From Arthrobacter sp. ISL-30 (lineage in GTDB: Bacteria > Actinomycetota > Actinomycetes > Actinomycetales > Micrococcaceae), in assembly GCF_018613855.1 (NCBI RefSeq), contig NZ_JAGGPK010000006.1, forward strand, positions 88,997-152,996: a stretch of DNA of 64,000 nt, read 5' to 3'. The notes under the pieces were generated by a model, which saw only the letters and a program-made list of their open reading frames with translations, did no database searches and was not told the DNA's origin. The translations under genes and the position numbers were made by a program. This document shows positions 7,800 to 16,050 of the stretch, in pieces; the first letter of the stretch is position 1, and each line of letters opens with the position of its first letter.

Positions 7800-8534
7800 C
7801 TAGGTCCGGTCCGCCAGCAGCCGTCCCCACCTCGGTGCGAGCAAGGGGGAACCGGCAAGCTTCAAGCAGTGCCATAGCGTCACGGCCACGGAATCCAGCA
7901 CCGGGACACCGGTGGTTTCCTCCACATCCGCGGTGATGTTGGCACCGTACAGGTTGGTACAGAGGAAGACGAGGGCATCCGGCGCGGACGCTGCCAGCTC
8001 CAGGGAGCCGGGCAGCATCTCGGCATCCGTGACCCGGGCGAACGACTCGTTGTCGCTCAGGTCCAGGTGCCGGTGGTCAACAGTCTTGATCCCGCAGCCG
8101 GCGTACGACTGAATGACGGCCTCGTTCACATCCGCCGTGTACGGAGTGAAGAGTCCGATCCGCTCCGTACCGAAGGCCCTGAATGCGTCCAGGTAGGCCA
8201 GCGTGGAGGTGGTGGCAGGAATGCCGGTCGCATCGGTGATTTCCTCCACAAGCTCGCGGTCATGGGCAGCACCAAGCCAGGATCCCGAAGTGCCGTTCCA
8301 AGCGATGACGTCCACGTCCGCCGTCCCAAGTAATTCAGCGGCGGCACGCATCCCTGCGGCATCGAACTGTTTGTCCGACGAGTCGTCAAGGGCAATCCGG
8401 GTGACGGGAATGCGGGTGAAGTGCAGGGTGACGTCACGGCGCTCGCCGAGGATCCGGTAGCTTTGCGGCTCCAGGCAGGTGTTCGACGACGGCACAATCA
8501 TCCCGATGCGGGTGGGGCGGTTGGTTGAAGGCAT
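7800..8534 (-). CDS. Asp/Glu racemase-superfamily protein, arylmalonate-decarboxylase-like active site
   Basis: 244-residue protein of the maleate isomerase/AMDase branch (SNTCLEP N-terminus; LFTPYTADVNEAV; VFLCTNLYG). This fold normally uses two opposed cysteines. Here the first position is Gly (G81 in NGTSGSW) while the second is Cys192. The G-T-S plus a later PY (Y132) and C192 resembles the AMDase site, where G74-T75-S76, Y126 and C188 bind the carboxylate and protonate. A decarboxylase or single-base isomerase role is therefore more likely than a two-base racemase. It is the last gene of the hydantoinase-like cluster; the start ATG is 9 bases from the previous stop. Confidence 0.75.
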   Translation of the reverse strand: MPSTNRPTRIGMIVPSSNTCLEPQSYRILGERRDVTLHFTRIPVTRIALDDSSDKQFDAAGMRAAAELLGTADVDVIAWNGTSGSWLGAAHDRELVEEITDATGIPATTSTLAYLDAFRAFGTERIGLFTPYTADVNEAVIQSYAGCGIKTVDHRHLDLSDNESFARVTDAEMLPGSLELAASAPDALVFLCTNLYGANITADVEETTGVPVLDSVAVTLWHCLKLAGSPLLAPRWGRLLADRT

Positions 8535-8543
8535 CGAAGGCTC

Positions 8544-9995
8544 CTAACGGGCGGCGAGGGCGGAAGGACGGGCAGGGGACGGGATGCCTTCAAGGGGAGC
8601 GACGGCGTCGCGGTGGGCCGTGAACCCGTTGCGGGCCACGAACCGACCGACGGGGCCGGGATCCTGGAACCCGCCCTCGTCCACCACCACGCGACCGGCG
8701 GAGATGACGACGACGGGCCAGCCGCGCAGCGTCTTCCCCTCGAACGGTGAGAAGTCCGTGCCCATGTGGAGGGCGCCGCCGTCGACTGTCCGTTCATCCG
8801 CAGGGTCGAACAGCACGAGGTCGGCGTCGAAGCCTTCGGCGATGACGCCCTTGCCGGGAACGGCGTTAATCCTGGCGGGGCCGGCGGAGAAGACCTCCAC
8901 GAAGTCCTCAACGGAGGCTCCGGCGTCGAGCATGGCGGTCAGCGTGACGGGCATGCGGGTTTCGACGCCGGGCAGGCCGTGCGGCATAAAGCGGATGTCG
9001 TCCTGGCGCTCGCGCTTTTGGGAAAGGTCATAGCAGGAGTGGTCCGAGGCCACAGTGTGCACAGCCCCGGCAGCAAGCCGTTCCCTCAGGGCCACGACGG
9101 TTTCGGCATCCCGCATGGGAGGGCAGCAGGCGAACCACTCCGGGAAGCGGCCGGAGTAGACAGTATCGTCCAGGGTGACATAGTGCGGGCACGTCTCCGA
9201 ATAGGCTTCCTGGCCGCGATTCCTGGCCTCCGTAACCAGGTCGACGGCGCCCGGCGTCGACTGGTGCACGAAGTACACCGGCGCACCCGTGTACTCGGCC
9301 ATGGCGAGGGTCTCCTTGACGGACACCTCCTCCGCGAGTTCGGGCCGGGTGCGGTGCAGGTGCTCGACGGCGATCCGGCCGTCCGCGGCATGCTGTTCAG
9401 TGCAGTCCACGATGATGGGATCGTGCTCGGCGTGGATGTAGGTGAGTCCGTCCAGCCGCACCATTTCCCGCATGACTTTCAGGATGGTGTCTCCATCAGC
9501 CATGGTGGAGCCGCGGTTGGTGGTGTACATCTTCACGGAGCGCACCCCCTCGGCCGCGAGTTGCTCAAGCTGCCACGGAACGGTTTCGTCCCAGCTGACT
9601 ACGGAGCCGTGCAGGGCTACGTCGCAGCGGGATTCCCGGGCGAGTTCCTTCTTGTTCCGGACGGCTTCGAGCGGGGTTTCCTGTGCATCGCGGGGGATGC
9701 CGAAATCGATGATGGTGGTGGTACCACCCCACAGGGCAGCCGTGGACGTGGTGCGATAGTCATCCAGCGTGCGGTACCGACCGGTCACCTGGGCGACGTG
9801 GCAGTGACCATCAACTCCGCCGGGGATCACGAGCTTGCCGGTGGCGTCGATGCTGCGGGACGACGTCGGGACGGGTTCGGTAGCGTCAATAAGCTGCTCA
9901 ATCCGGCCTTCATGGACGACGACATGCGCGTTGTGCCGACCGAAGCTGTTCACCACGGTGCCATGGGCGATCACAAGATCGGGGATATGGGACAT
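8544..9995 (-). CDS. Dihydropyrimidinase/hydantoinase-family amidohydrolase
   Basis: 483-residue cyclic amidase expected to open a cyclic ureide or imide ring in the cytoplasm. Amidohydrolase landmarks are present: DGHCH (first metal histidines, about residue 60), SVKMYTT with the lysine expected to be carbamylated (about 153), HAEHD, FVHQST, and ASDHSCYD with the catalytic aspartate (about 315). The ATG at 9995 has AGGAGG upstream; an in-frame extension to 10055 overlaps the preceding gene and was rejected. It lies between two racemase-superfamily genes under the same regulator. Allantoinase-like or dihydroorotase-like specificity cannot be excluded. Confidence 0.85.
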   Translation of the reverse strand: MSHIPDLVIAHGTVVNSFGRHNAHVVVHEGRIEQLIDATEPVPTSSRSIDATGKLVIPGGVDGHCHVAQVTGRYRTLDDYRTTSTAALWGGTTTIIDFGIPRDAQETPLEAVRNKKELARESRCDVALHGSVVSWDETVPWQLEQLAAEGVRSVKMYTTNRGSTMADGDTILKVMREMVRLDGLTYIHAEHDPIIVDCTEQHAADGRIAVEHLHRTRPELAEEVSVKETLAMAEYTGAPVYFVHQSTPGAVDLVTEARNRGQEAYSETCPHYVTLDDTVYSGRFPEWFACCPPMRDAETVVALRERLAAGAVHTVASDHSCYDLSQKRERQDDIRFMPHGLPGVETRMPVTLTAMLDAGASVEDFVEVFSAGPARINAVPGKGVIAEGFDADLVLFDPADERTVDGGALHMGTDFSPFEGKTLRGWPVVVISAGRVVVDEGGFQDPGPVGRFVARNGFTAHRDAVAPLEGIPSPARPSALAAR

Positions 9996-10005
9996 CGTTG
10001 TCCTC

Positions 10006-10848
10006 CTAAAGATTCGCGGCGGCGGCCGGGTGGGTGGTGGAAGCGGCAGCCGCATCTGCTTGAGCAGTCACTGACTGGGTGACCTGCGACTGGGCAGCGG
10101 TCAGGGCGGCGTCGAGGTTTTCAGACAATCCGCGACGGCGCTTCACCGGCGGCGGCGCGAAGGCGCCCTGGCGGTGGAAGCCCGACTGCAGGGCCACTAC
10201 GGCTTCGGTCATCCGGATGCCGGCCGAGATGCCGTCTACAACGGGGACGGGGATCTGTCCGTCGAGCTTGCGGGCCAGGCCGGCCAGCGGCGCGCCTGCC
10301 AGGATGACGACGTCGGCACCGTCTTCGGTGACTGCCTTGCGGCTGAGTTCCAAAAGGGTGTCCTTGAAATCGTGCTGCACCGAGCCGATGCCCTTGAGGC
10401 TGTGGTTGATGGACCGGATGGAGGCGAGCCGGCCGGCAAGGCCGAAGTGTTCCACGCAGTCCCGGTACCAAGCGGTGATGCGATCCGAGATGGCGATGAT
10501 CGAGAAGCGGTGTCCCTGCAGTGCGGCGGCGCACAGGGCTGCTTCGGTGATGCCGATGACGGGGACGTTGGTGAGTTCCTTGAGCGCGGGCAGGCCCGGG
10601 TCGCCGAAGGCCGCGACCACGACGCCGTCGACCTTCCCTTCATCCTGCCCGGAACAGTGTTCGGCGATGATCTCGGCCACGGCACCGGCAGCGATGAGGG
10701 ATTCGAAGCGGGTCTCGATGTATTCGACACCGTGACCTGCGGTCCGGACAATCAATTCGGTGTCCGGCCCGGCCGAGCGGAGGGCTTCCGCCTCGATTAG
10801 CGCCGTGACGTCGTCGCTGATATTGGGATTGATAACTAGCAGTTTCAT
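10006..10848 (-). CDS. Hydantoin racemase-family protein lacking both catalytic cysteines
   Basis: 280-residue member of the Asp/Glu/hydantoin racemase superfamily (MKLLVINPNIS start; AAFGDPGLPALKEL; GADVVILAGAPLAGL). In characterised hydantoin racemases these motifs read xACFGDPGL and LGCAGM, with Cys acting as acid/base. Here the two positions are Ala80 and Gly185, so two-base racemisation is not expected. A 40-residue Ala/Gln/Thr-rich tail follows the core. The start ATG overlaps the upstream regulator's stop as ATGA. It may be a lyase, decarboxylase, binding protein or decayed enzyme; the frame is intact. Confidence 0.8.
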   Translation of the reverse strand: MKLLVINPNISDDVTALIEAEALRSAGPDTELIVRTAGHGVEYIETRFESLIAAGAVAEIIAEHCSGQDEGKVDGVVVAAFGDPGLPALKELTNVPVIGITEAALCAAALQGHRFSIIAISDRITAWYRDCVEHFGLAGRLASIRSINHSLKGIGSVQHDFKDTLLELSRKAVTEDGADVVILAGAPLAGLARKLDGQIPVPVVDGISAGIRMTEAVVALQSGFHRQGAFAPPPVKRRRGLSENLDAALTAAQSQVTQSVTAQADAAAASTTHPAAAANL

Positions 10849-11522
10849 GGTCGTTTCCGTTGCTTGGGCTCCGCGGCGGACTCCTGCGGGAACTGTTCGC
10901 GGTACTTGCCAATGTGCCACGCCGATTGGGCGGCGGCTCGTTCGGGGTCGCCGCTGGCGATGGCAGCGTAGAGGTCGCGGTGTTCCTGGATCAGTTCCGG
11001 CAGGTCGCTCACGTGGCGGAAGAGCCAGTGCATACGACCCTGCAGGGGTTCCAGCGCGGAGCGGAGAAAGTCATTGTTCGCGATCCTGGTAATCGCATCG
11101 TGGAATTCGCTGTTGGCCCTGTGCGCGTCCATGATGGCGCCCTTTGCCAGGGAGCGTTCGGCCTCGTCCAGGAGTCCTGAGAGGTGTTCCAGATCCTGGG
11201 CAGTGGCCCTGGCTGCCGCGAGGCGGCAGGCAAGGACCTCGAGGGACGTCCGGACATCGAAGAGGTCCTCCACGTCCTTGGCGCTCAGGCCGCCAACCTC
11301 CATGCCGCGTGAGGCGCGGTCCCGGATGAGGCCTTCTTGCCGGAGCATCCGGAGGGCTTCCCGGACCGGGAGCCTGGAGACGTTGAATTCGGCGGCGAGG
11401 TCGCGTTCCACCAGCCGGGTGCCGGGCGCATAGTGGCCTTCGAAGATGCGTGAACGGATGGTGTCCCGCACGGCTTCCCGCAGGGGGCGGTCCGAGGTGG
11501 GGGTTTCATCTGTTGTCAGCAT
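10845..11522 (-). CDS. GntR-family regulator (FCD subgroup) of the hydantoinase-like cluster
   Basis: 225-residue regulator. The winged-helix domain (about 13-75) contains LVERDLAAEFNVSRLPVREALRML, and the FCD domain carries FHDAI (about 143) and a later EHRDLYAAI motif. It is co-directional with, and coupled by ATGA overlap to, the racemase-family gene, so regulator and catabolic genes are one unit. The likely target is the tandem TTTGGGATCCC operator upstream of the MFS gene at 13096-13123 (inference from proximity and from palindromes typical of the family). Confidence 0.85.
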   Translation of the reverse strand: MLTTDETPTSDRPLREAVRDTIRSRIFEGHYAPGTRLVERDLAAEFNVSRLPVREALRMLRQEGLIRDRASRGMEVGGLSAKDVEDLFDVRTSLEVLACRLAAARATAQDLEHLSGLLDEAERSLAKGAIMDAHRANSEFHDAITRIANNDFLRSALEPLQGRMHWLFRHVSDLPELIQEHRDLYAAIASGDPERAAAQSAWHIGKYREQFPQESAAEPKQRKRP

Positions 11523-11612
11523 CTTTGCTCCATTCGAGTTTCGGAAGGTCTTGCTATTGAAGGCTATGCGCCCGGCAGGCCGGCATGCTGGGCCGGCACC
11601 GGGGGCCGGTGG

Positions 11613-12944
11613 TCAGACCGGCAGTCGCTTGTTGTAGTCCAGCACCAGCACCGAGATGCCCATGATGACTGCCGATCCCACGAAGTACAGCAATGCCCAC
11701 GTGTAGGAACCGGTGGCCCCGACAATCAGGCCTACCACAATCGGGGTGACAAAACCGGCGATGTTGCCGCTGAAGTTCATTGCGCCGCCCAGGACGCCGG
11801 CGTTGGTGCGGCCACCCAGGATGGAGGGGATGGACCAGAACAGGCCAACCCAGCGGAGGAAGAACAGCACCACGGACAAGAGGACGACGGCGGTAATCGG
11901 GTCGGCCACGACCGTGACACCCACGAGGCCGCCCACCACCGCGACACTGGACGCGCCCAGGAGGGTGCGCATGACGCGGTTTGCTGAGGCACCGGCGTCG
12001 CGCCACTTGTCCGCGATGGCGCCGCCCAGGATTTCGCCCACGAAACCTGCGCCGAAGATCACGAACGTGGACCAGCCAATGGTCTTCAGGTCGAAGCCCT
12101 TGGCCTGCGCCAGGTAGAGCGGGCCCCAGGTGAGGAGGCCGTAGAACACGCCGTTGAAGCCCAGCCAGCCAAAGCACATAGCCCAGAAGGAACGGAATTT
12201 CAGGTAGGGAAGCAAGGCACGCTTGCCCTTGCTGCCGGCCTCTTCGGCAGCGGCGTCTTCCTCGGCGTGGGAAGCCTCGATGTACTCGGCTTCGGCGTCG
12301 TTGACGCCGCGGTGCTGGCGGGGGTGGTCGCGGACGTACCACCATACGGCGAGGCCCATGAGGACGGTGGCGACGCCGGCGATGATGAAGGCCGTGCGCC
12401 AGCTGCCGGTAGAGGCGATGAGTCCGGTGATGATGATGCCGCCGAGGCCTGCTCCCAAGGGAGCGCCGGCGTCGAGGATTGTGGCGCCACGGCCACGTTC
12501 CTTCTTGTGCATCCAGATGGCGTTGAGCTTGCCTCCGGCGGGCATGACGCCCGCTTCCGTGACGCCGATGCCGAGGCGGGCGATGAACATGCTCAGGAAG
12601 CCGCCGGCCATGCCGGAAGCAGCCGTGGCTGCGCCCCAGCCGACGCAGGACGCCGTGACGACCTTGCGGGGGCCGAACTTGTCGATCAGCCAGCCCACTG
12701 GAATCTGCATGAGCGCGTAGGTCCAAAAGAAGGCGGAGAGAAGGAGGCCCACAAGCTCGGGGGCGAGGTTGAATTCCTTCTGGATGATCGGAAGCGCCAC
12801 CGAGATGGAGCCACGGTCAATATAGTTGACGGCCACGAGGACCAGGAGCAGCAGGAAGAGTTTCCAGCGGACATTGGTGCGTCGTTGCACCCCGTCCTTG
12901 CCGGGTTTGTCGGTGGTAACTGTTTCGGTGTTTTGGAGCGACAC
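11613..12944 (-). CDS. MFS transporter, anion:cation symporter type
   Basis: 443-residue twelve-helix transporter resembling the ACS (phthalate/hexuronate permease) group: VNYIDRGSISVALP in helix 1, GWLIDKFGPRKVV loop, and a charged central loop (about 205-250). It probably imports the cluster's substrate, an organic anion or cyclic amide. The GTG start at 12944 follows GAAGGAG by about six bases; upstream in-frame codons have no ribosome site and overlap the promoter. It is the first gene of the minus-strand cluster; a GC-rich hairpin (about 11597-11611) lies in the 90-base gap before the regulator gene. Confidence 0.85.
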   Translation of the reverse strand: MSLQNTETVTTDKPGKDGVQRRTNVRWKLFLLLLVLVAVNYIDRGSISVALPIIQKEFNLAPELVGLLLSAFFWTYALMQIPVGWLIDKFGPRKVVTASCVGWGAATAASGMAGGFLSMFIARLGIGVTEAGVMPAGGKLNAIWMHKKERGRGATILDAGAPLGAGLGGIIITGLIASTGSWRTAFIIAGVATVLMGLAVWWYVRDHPRQHRGVNDAEAEYIEASHAEEDAAAEEAGSKGKRALLPYLKFRSFWAMCFGWLGFNGVFYGLLTWGPLYLAQAKGFDLKTIGWSTFVIFGAGFVGEILGGAIADKWRDAGASANRVMRTLLGASSVAVVGGLVGVTVVADPITAVVLLSVVLFFLRWVGLFWSIPSILGGRTNAGVLGGAMNFSGNIAGFVTPIVVGLIVGATGSYTWALLYFVGSAVIMGISVLVLDYNKRLPV

Positions 12945-13095
12945 AGTTTCTCCTTCGGGGGAGTCGTGCGAGCGGAGGGAAAGGACCTTCTGTTCAGCTG
13001 GGCGGGATGCCGCTGCAGCCAGACCCGTTCCGGCGGCACTAGCGGTCCTGGTCCCTGCTTCGAGTTGAGGATCACTGCCGGTGTTGGGGAGTCTC

Positions 13096-13123
13096 TTTTG
13101 GGATCCCGCTTTGGGATCCCAAA
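13096..13123. promoter_or_regulatory. Tandem GntR-type operators
   Basis: TTTGGGATCCC occurs twice with a 13-bp period (13097-13107 and 13110-13120). The promoter-proximal copy is a perfect 14-bp palindrome, TTTGGGATCCCAAA (13110-13123). It lies just downstream of the -10 box of the MFS promoter, where a bound repressor would block initiation. The adjacent GntR regulator is the obvious candidate. Confidence 0.65.
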
Positions 13124-13126
13124 TCA

Positions 13127-13155
13127 AAAGTAAGTGTGACGGACGGCACTGTCAA
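13127..13155 (-). promoter_or_regulatory. Sigma70-type promoter of the hydantoinase-like cluster
   Basis: Minus-strand TTGACA (13155-13150), 17-base spacer, TACTTT (13132-13127). Transcription would start near 13120, inside the palindromic operator, and give a leader of about 175 bases to the MFS start. Confidence 0.65.
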
Positions 13156-13212
13156 GGTTTTTCTTTTTTACTATGAAGCAACCGATTGTGACCCAGGTCG
13201 GAATCCGGTGAA

Positions 13213-13246
13213 TGAGCCTGTCGAAGTGGTGATTGAGCCTGTCGAA
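13213..13246. repeat. TGAGCCTGTCGAA direct repeat pair
   Basis: TGAGCCTGTCGAA occurs at 13213-13225 and 13234-13246 (21-bp period) in the gap before the DUF6510 stop. The reverse complement TTCGACAGGCTCA resembles a dispersed intergenic repeat I recall from Arthrobacter-type genomes; that is recollection, not a search result. Confidence 0.6.
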
Positions 13247-13253
13247 ATCGCCG

Positions 13254-13619
13254 TTAGGCTTCGCGGTCGATCTGCAGATAGCTGAGCCCGCGCACATCGA
13301 GCCAAAACTGGGTCGGAGTCTCCACCAGCCTGAGCAGGACGCCCTCGCATGAACTGCAACGCACCACGATTCCGGGGGAGTCCGCGTAGACGGTGGCCTC
13401 CCCGAAAGCCCTTACAGCCCCGCAATGGTTGCAGCGGCCGAGGGCCGCGATGATATCGATGCGGAAAAGTTCCCCCAGGGGCCCGGCCACGGAGTTCCCA
13501 TCGAGGTGCGATATGGGGTTGCCGCCCACTCCGGCGATGTCCAGGTCATCGGGCTGCTGGTCGCCGTCCGGCTGCTGGCCGTCCGGCGCCGGAGAAGGGG
13601 AGTTGTTGTAGCCGGTCAC
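13254..13619 (-). CDS. DUF6510 family zinc-ribbon-like protein
   Basis: 121-residue protein. After a 37-residue polar N-terminus, the conserved domain reads HLDGNSVAGPLGELF, then CNHC and CSSC cysteine pairs (about 63-66 and 89-92) that could bind zinc, then LLRLVETPTQFWLDVRGLSYLQI. This matches the family annotated as DUF6510. It has no known activity but is often found next to a sulfite-oxidase-like protein and an FNR-type reductase, as here. The GTG start at 13619 overlaps the upstream stop (GTGA), so it is translationally coupled to the reductase. Confidence 0.8.
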   Translation of the reverse strand: MTGYNNSPSPAPDGQQPDGDQQPDDLDIAGVGGNPISHLDGNSVAGPLGELFRIDIIAALGRCNHCGAVRAFGEATVYADSPGIVVRCSSCEGVLLRLVETPTQFWLDVRGLSYLQIDREA

Positions 13620-14353
13620 CGGGTTCCTCCCGTTCCGCCGAAGCGCTCGGTCCTGATCGAAGCAGCGGGATAGCCGGCCTGCACCAACCAGTCTGCGACC
13701 GTTTCAACAAATACTGTTTGGCCGCAGATGTAGATGCCAGGCATGGCATCTACAGCCAGGATTTTTGCCAGCAGCGTCTCCGCCGTGAGCCGCCTCGGTT
13801 CGATGGGCCATCCCTGCGGCGCATTGCGCGTGTACACATAGTCGAGGGTGAATCTGCGGGATTCCTCGTGCAAGTTAGCGAGTTCCTCACGATAGAACAC
13901 CGCTTCCGGGGACTTGACGGAGTACAGCAGCCGGAACTGGGACGGATTATCGGACGCCTTGTGCGCGCGGATCATGGCCATAAGCGGGACGATTCCTGAT
14001 CCTCCTGCTATCAGCTGCACAGGATTTAGGTCGGTCGGCCGCCAAATGAACCATCCGCCCACAGGCCCGCGGATCTCCAGGCGGTCGCCGACTTCCAAAT
14101 CCCGGACAAGGTAGGGGGAGACTTCACCGTTGGCCAGTTCATCGACCGTGATCTCCAGGACGTCGTGGTTGCCTGCCGAAGCCACTGAGTACGATCGCAC
14201 GGCCGTGTAGCCGTCATCGGCCGTGAGGCGGATGTCGATGTGCTGGCCGGGGAGGCTGCCGTTTAGCCCGGCAACCTTGAGGCCAATCGTCCTGGAGGTC
14301 TCCGTTTCGGGAGTGCCGCTCACGACTTCCGCGACCCGCCATAGGCTGCTCAT
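13616..14353 (-). CDS. Ferredoxin-reductase-type FAD/NAD(P) oxidoreductase
   Basis: 245 residues with the FNR fold: FAD-binding RSYSVAS motif (about 54-60), IRGPVGGWF, then the NAD(P) domain starting at GGSGIVPLMAMI (about 117-128) and ending with the YICGQTVFVETVADWL region. No iron-sulfur domain is present, so it needs a partner electron acceptor or donor. It lies 7 bases after the molybdopterin protein and overlaps the DUF6510 gene, suggesting that it supplies or accepts electrons for the molybdoenzyme (inference). Confidence 0.85.
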   Translation of the reverse strand: MSSLWRVAEVVSGTPETETSRTIGLKVAGLNGSLPGQHIDIRLTADDGYTAVRSYSVASAGNHDVLEITVDELANGEVSPYLVRDLEVGDRLEIRGPVGGWFIWRPTDLNPVQLIAGGSGIVPLMAMIRAHKASDNPSQFRLLYSVKSPEAVFYREELANLHEESRRFTLDYVYTRNAPQGWPIEPRRLTAETLLAKILAVDAMPGIYICGQTVFVETVADWLVQAGYPAASIRTERFGGTGGTR

Positions 14354-14360
14354 GATTCAC

Positions 14361-14954
14361 TCATGAGTATCGCTCTTCGCGCCAGGGATCGCCGTGGAGG
14401 TGGTAGCCGTTGGATTCCCAGAATCCGGGAACGTCGTCTGGCATGAGCTCAAGCCCATTGACCCATTTGGCGCTCTTCCAGAAGTACAAGTGTGGAACGA
14501 GCAGGCGAGCAGGACCTCCGTGCGCGCGCTCAAGTGGCTCGCCGTCGAATTCCCACGCCACCCAGGACTGACCGTCAAGAAGGTCGGACAGCGGGATGTT
14601 GGTGGTGTAGCCGCCGTAGGAATGGGCCATCGCGAAGTCAGACGTCGTTTCCACGTCTTCGAAGAGTGTGTCCAGGGATACCCCGCGCCACGAGGTATCC
14701 AGCTTGGACCAGCTGGTTACGCAGTGGATATCGGTCCGGAAATCAACCTGCGGCAAGGACATGAACGCGTCCCACGACCAGCTGTGGCGTTCACCTGTTT
14801 CAGTGGTAATGAAGAATTCCCAGTCTTCGGCAGCGACGTCCGGCGCAGGCCCTGCCGTGAGGACGGGAAAGCTCTCTGTCTCGTACTGGCCAGGTGGTAG
14901 CGCGGGATTCCCGGCACGTCGTTTTCCGTGAAAACCAGACGAGATGATACCCAT
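14361..14954 (-). CDS. Sulfite-oxidase-like molybdopterin oxidoreductase
   Basis: 197-residue small member of the sulfite oxidase/YedY family without heme or dimerisation domain. The molybdenum-ligand cysteine is in DIHCVTSWSKLD (about residue 78), followed by the family WRGVSLDTLF, HSYGGYTTNIPL, HGGPARLLVPHLYFWKSAKWV and FWESNGYHLHGDPW motifs. No Tat or Sec signal is visible, so it is probably cytoplasmic. Of two adjacent ATGs, the second (14954) was chosen because GGAGG lies six bases before it. It heads a three-gene unit with the reductase and DUF6510 protein. Substrate unknown. Confidence 0.88.
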   Translation of the reverse strand: MGIISSGFHGKRRAGNPALPPGQYETESFPVLTAGPAPDVAAEDWEFFITTETGERHSWSWDAFMSLPQVDFRTDIHCVTSWSKLDTSWRGVSLDTLFEDVETTSDFAMAHSYGGYTTNIPLSDLLDGQSWVAWEFDGEPLERAHGGPARLLVPHLYFWKSAKWVNGLELMPDDVPGFWESNGYHLHGDPWREERYS

Positions 14955-15111
14955 CATGTACCTCCGATGCGGAGCTCCACCAGTTGGCCTGGGCCGGTCC
15001 CCCTACAGTATGGCACCTGCCGGAACGGGTCCAGAGATGCCCGCCTAAGCTCGGCGGCAGTTACGATGACAACCCCGCCAACTTCACGCCGTCGAAGACA
15101 AGAGGACCCAC

Positions 15112-16050
15112 ATGGCACAGCCAGATTCCGACTCTGCCAAGCGGGCAGCCGTCATCATCAACCCCTCCAAACCGTCGTCTGTTGGAGTGCGGGAAATAGT
15201 CGAAGCCGTGTGCCTCGAGGCCGGCTGGGACATGCCGTTGTGGCTGGAAACCACCATCGAAGACCCGGGCCCTGGACAGGCGCTCACTGCAATTGAGGCG
15301 GGGGCCGACGTCGTTATTGCCGCTGGCGGGGACGGCACCGTCCGCTACGTGGCGGAGGTCCTTGCCGGAACGGGCATTGCGCTGGGAGTGATTCCGCTGG
15401 GCACCGGGAACCTGCTCGCGCGGAACCTGGGCATTGACGTCACGGACGTCGCGGAGGCCGCCCGCGAATGCCTGATCGGCAAGGAGAAGCCCATCGATGT
15501 GGTCCGGGCCCGGGTAGACAACGCCGGCGAGGAGTTGCTCTTCCTGGTGATGGCCGGAATGGGATTCGACGCTTCAATCATGGCCGACACCGATGCCGAC
15601 CTGAAGGACCGTGTGGGCTGGCTGGCGTATGTCGACGCCGGTATCCGCAACCTGGCCGGGAAGCCTGTGCGGGCGAAGATCAGCATAGACGGGAAGCCGC
15701 CTGTCCGCCGTCGGGTCCGCAGCGTCATGGTGGGCAACTGCGGCAAGGTCCAAGGAGGGATCGAAATCTTCCCCGGAGCCTCAGTCAATGACGGCATCCT
15801 GGACCTGGTGGTCATCGCTCCCAGCGGGCCCTTCGGTTGGTTTGGGGTGCTGGCCGGCCTGGTGGGTGCCCTGCTGGGCAAGGGCCGCGGGAAGGATCCG
15901 GCCGTGGAATACTTCCAGGGCACCTCTGCCGAAATCAGCATGGCGGTGCCTCAGGATTTCCAGCTCGACGGCGACCACTCCGGCGAGGGCTCGCGCCTGA
16001 CTGTGTCCATGGATCCCGGCGCCCTCATGGTGCGCTACCCGGAGCCCTGA
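15112..16050 (+). CDS. Diacylglycerol kinase-family lipid kinase
   Basis: 312-residue kinase that would phosphorylate diacylglycerol or a related lipid at the inner membrane face. It has AVIINPSKP at the N-terminus, GGDGTVRYVAEVL (about 72-84), PLGTGNLLARNLGI (about 95-108), MGFDASIM and the C-terminal QLDGDHS motif. AGAGGA precedes the ATG. It stands alone on the plus strand, divergent from the molybdopterin trio. Its stop codon runs directly into the 98-bp repeat copy A. Alternative lipid substrates are possible. Confidence 0.9.
   Translation: MAQPDSDSAKRAAVIINPSKPSSVGVREIVEAVCLEAGWDMPLWLETTIEDPGPGQALTAIEAGADVVIAAGGDGTVRYVAEVLAGTGIALGVIPLGTGNLLARNLGIDVTDVAEAARECLIGKEKPIDVVRARVDNAGEELLFLVMAGMGFDASIMADTDADLKDRVGWLAYVDAGIRNLAGKPVRAKISIDGKPPVRRRVRSVMVGNCGKVQGGIEIFPGASVNDGILDLVVIAPSGPFGWFGVLAGLVGALLGKGRGKDPAVEYFQGTSAEISMAVPQDFQLDGDHSGEGSRLTVSMDPGALMVRYPEP

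Noticed and set aside
8766..10082. 438-codon plus-strand frame
   Set aside because: Antisense to the amidohydrolase with intact metal-binding motifs; no recognisable domain.
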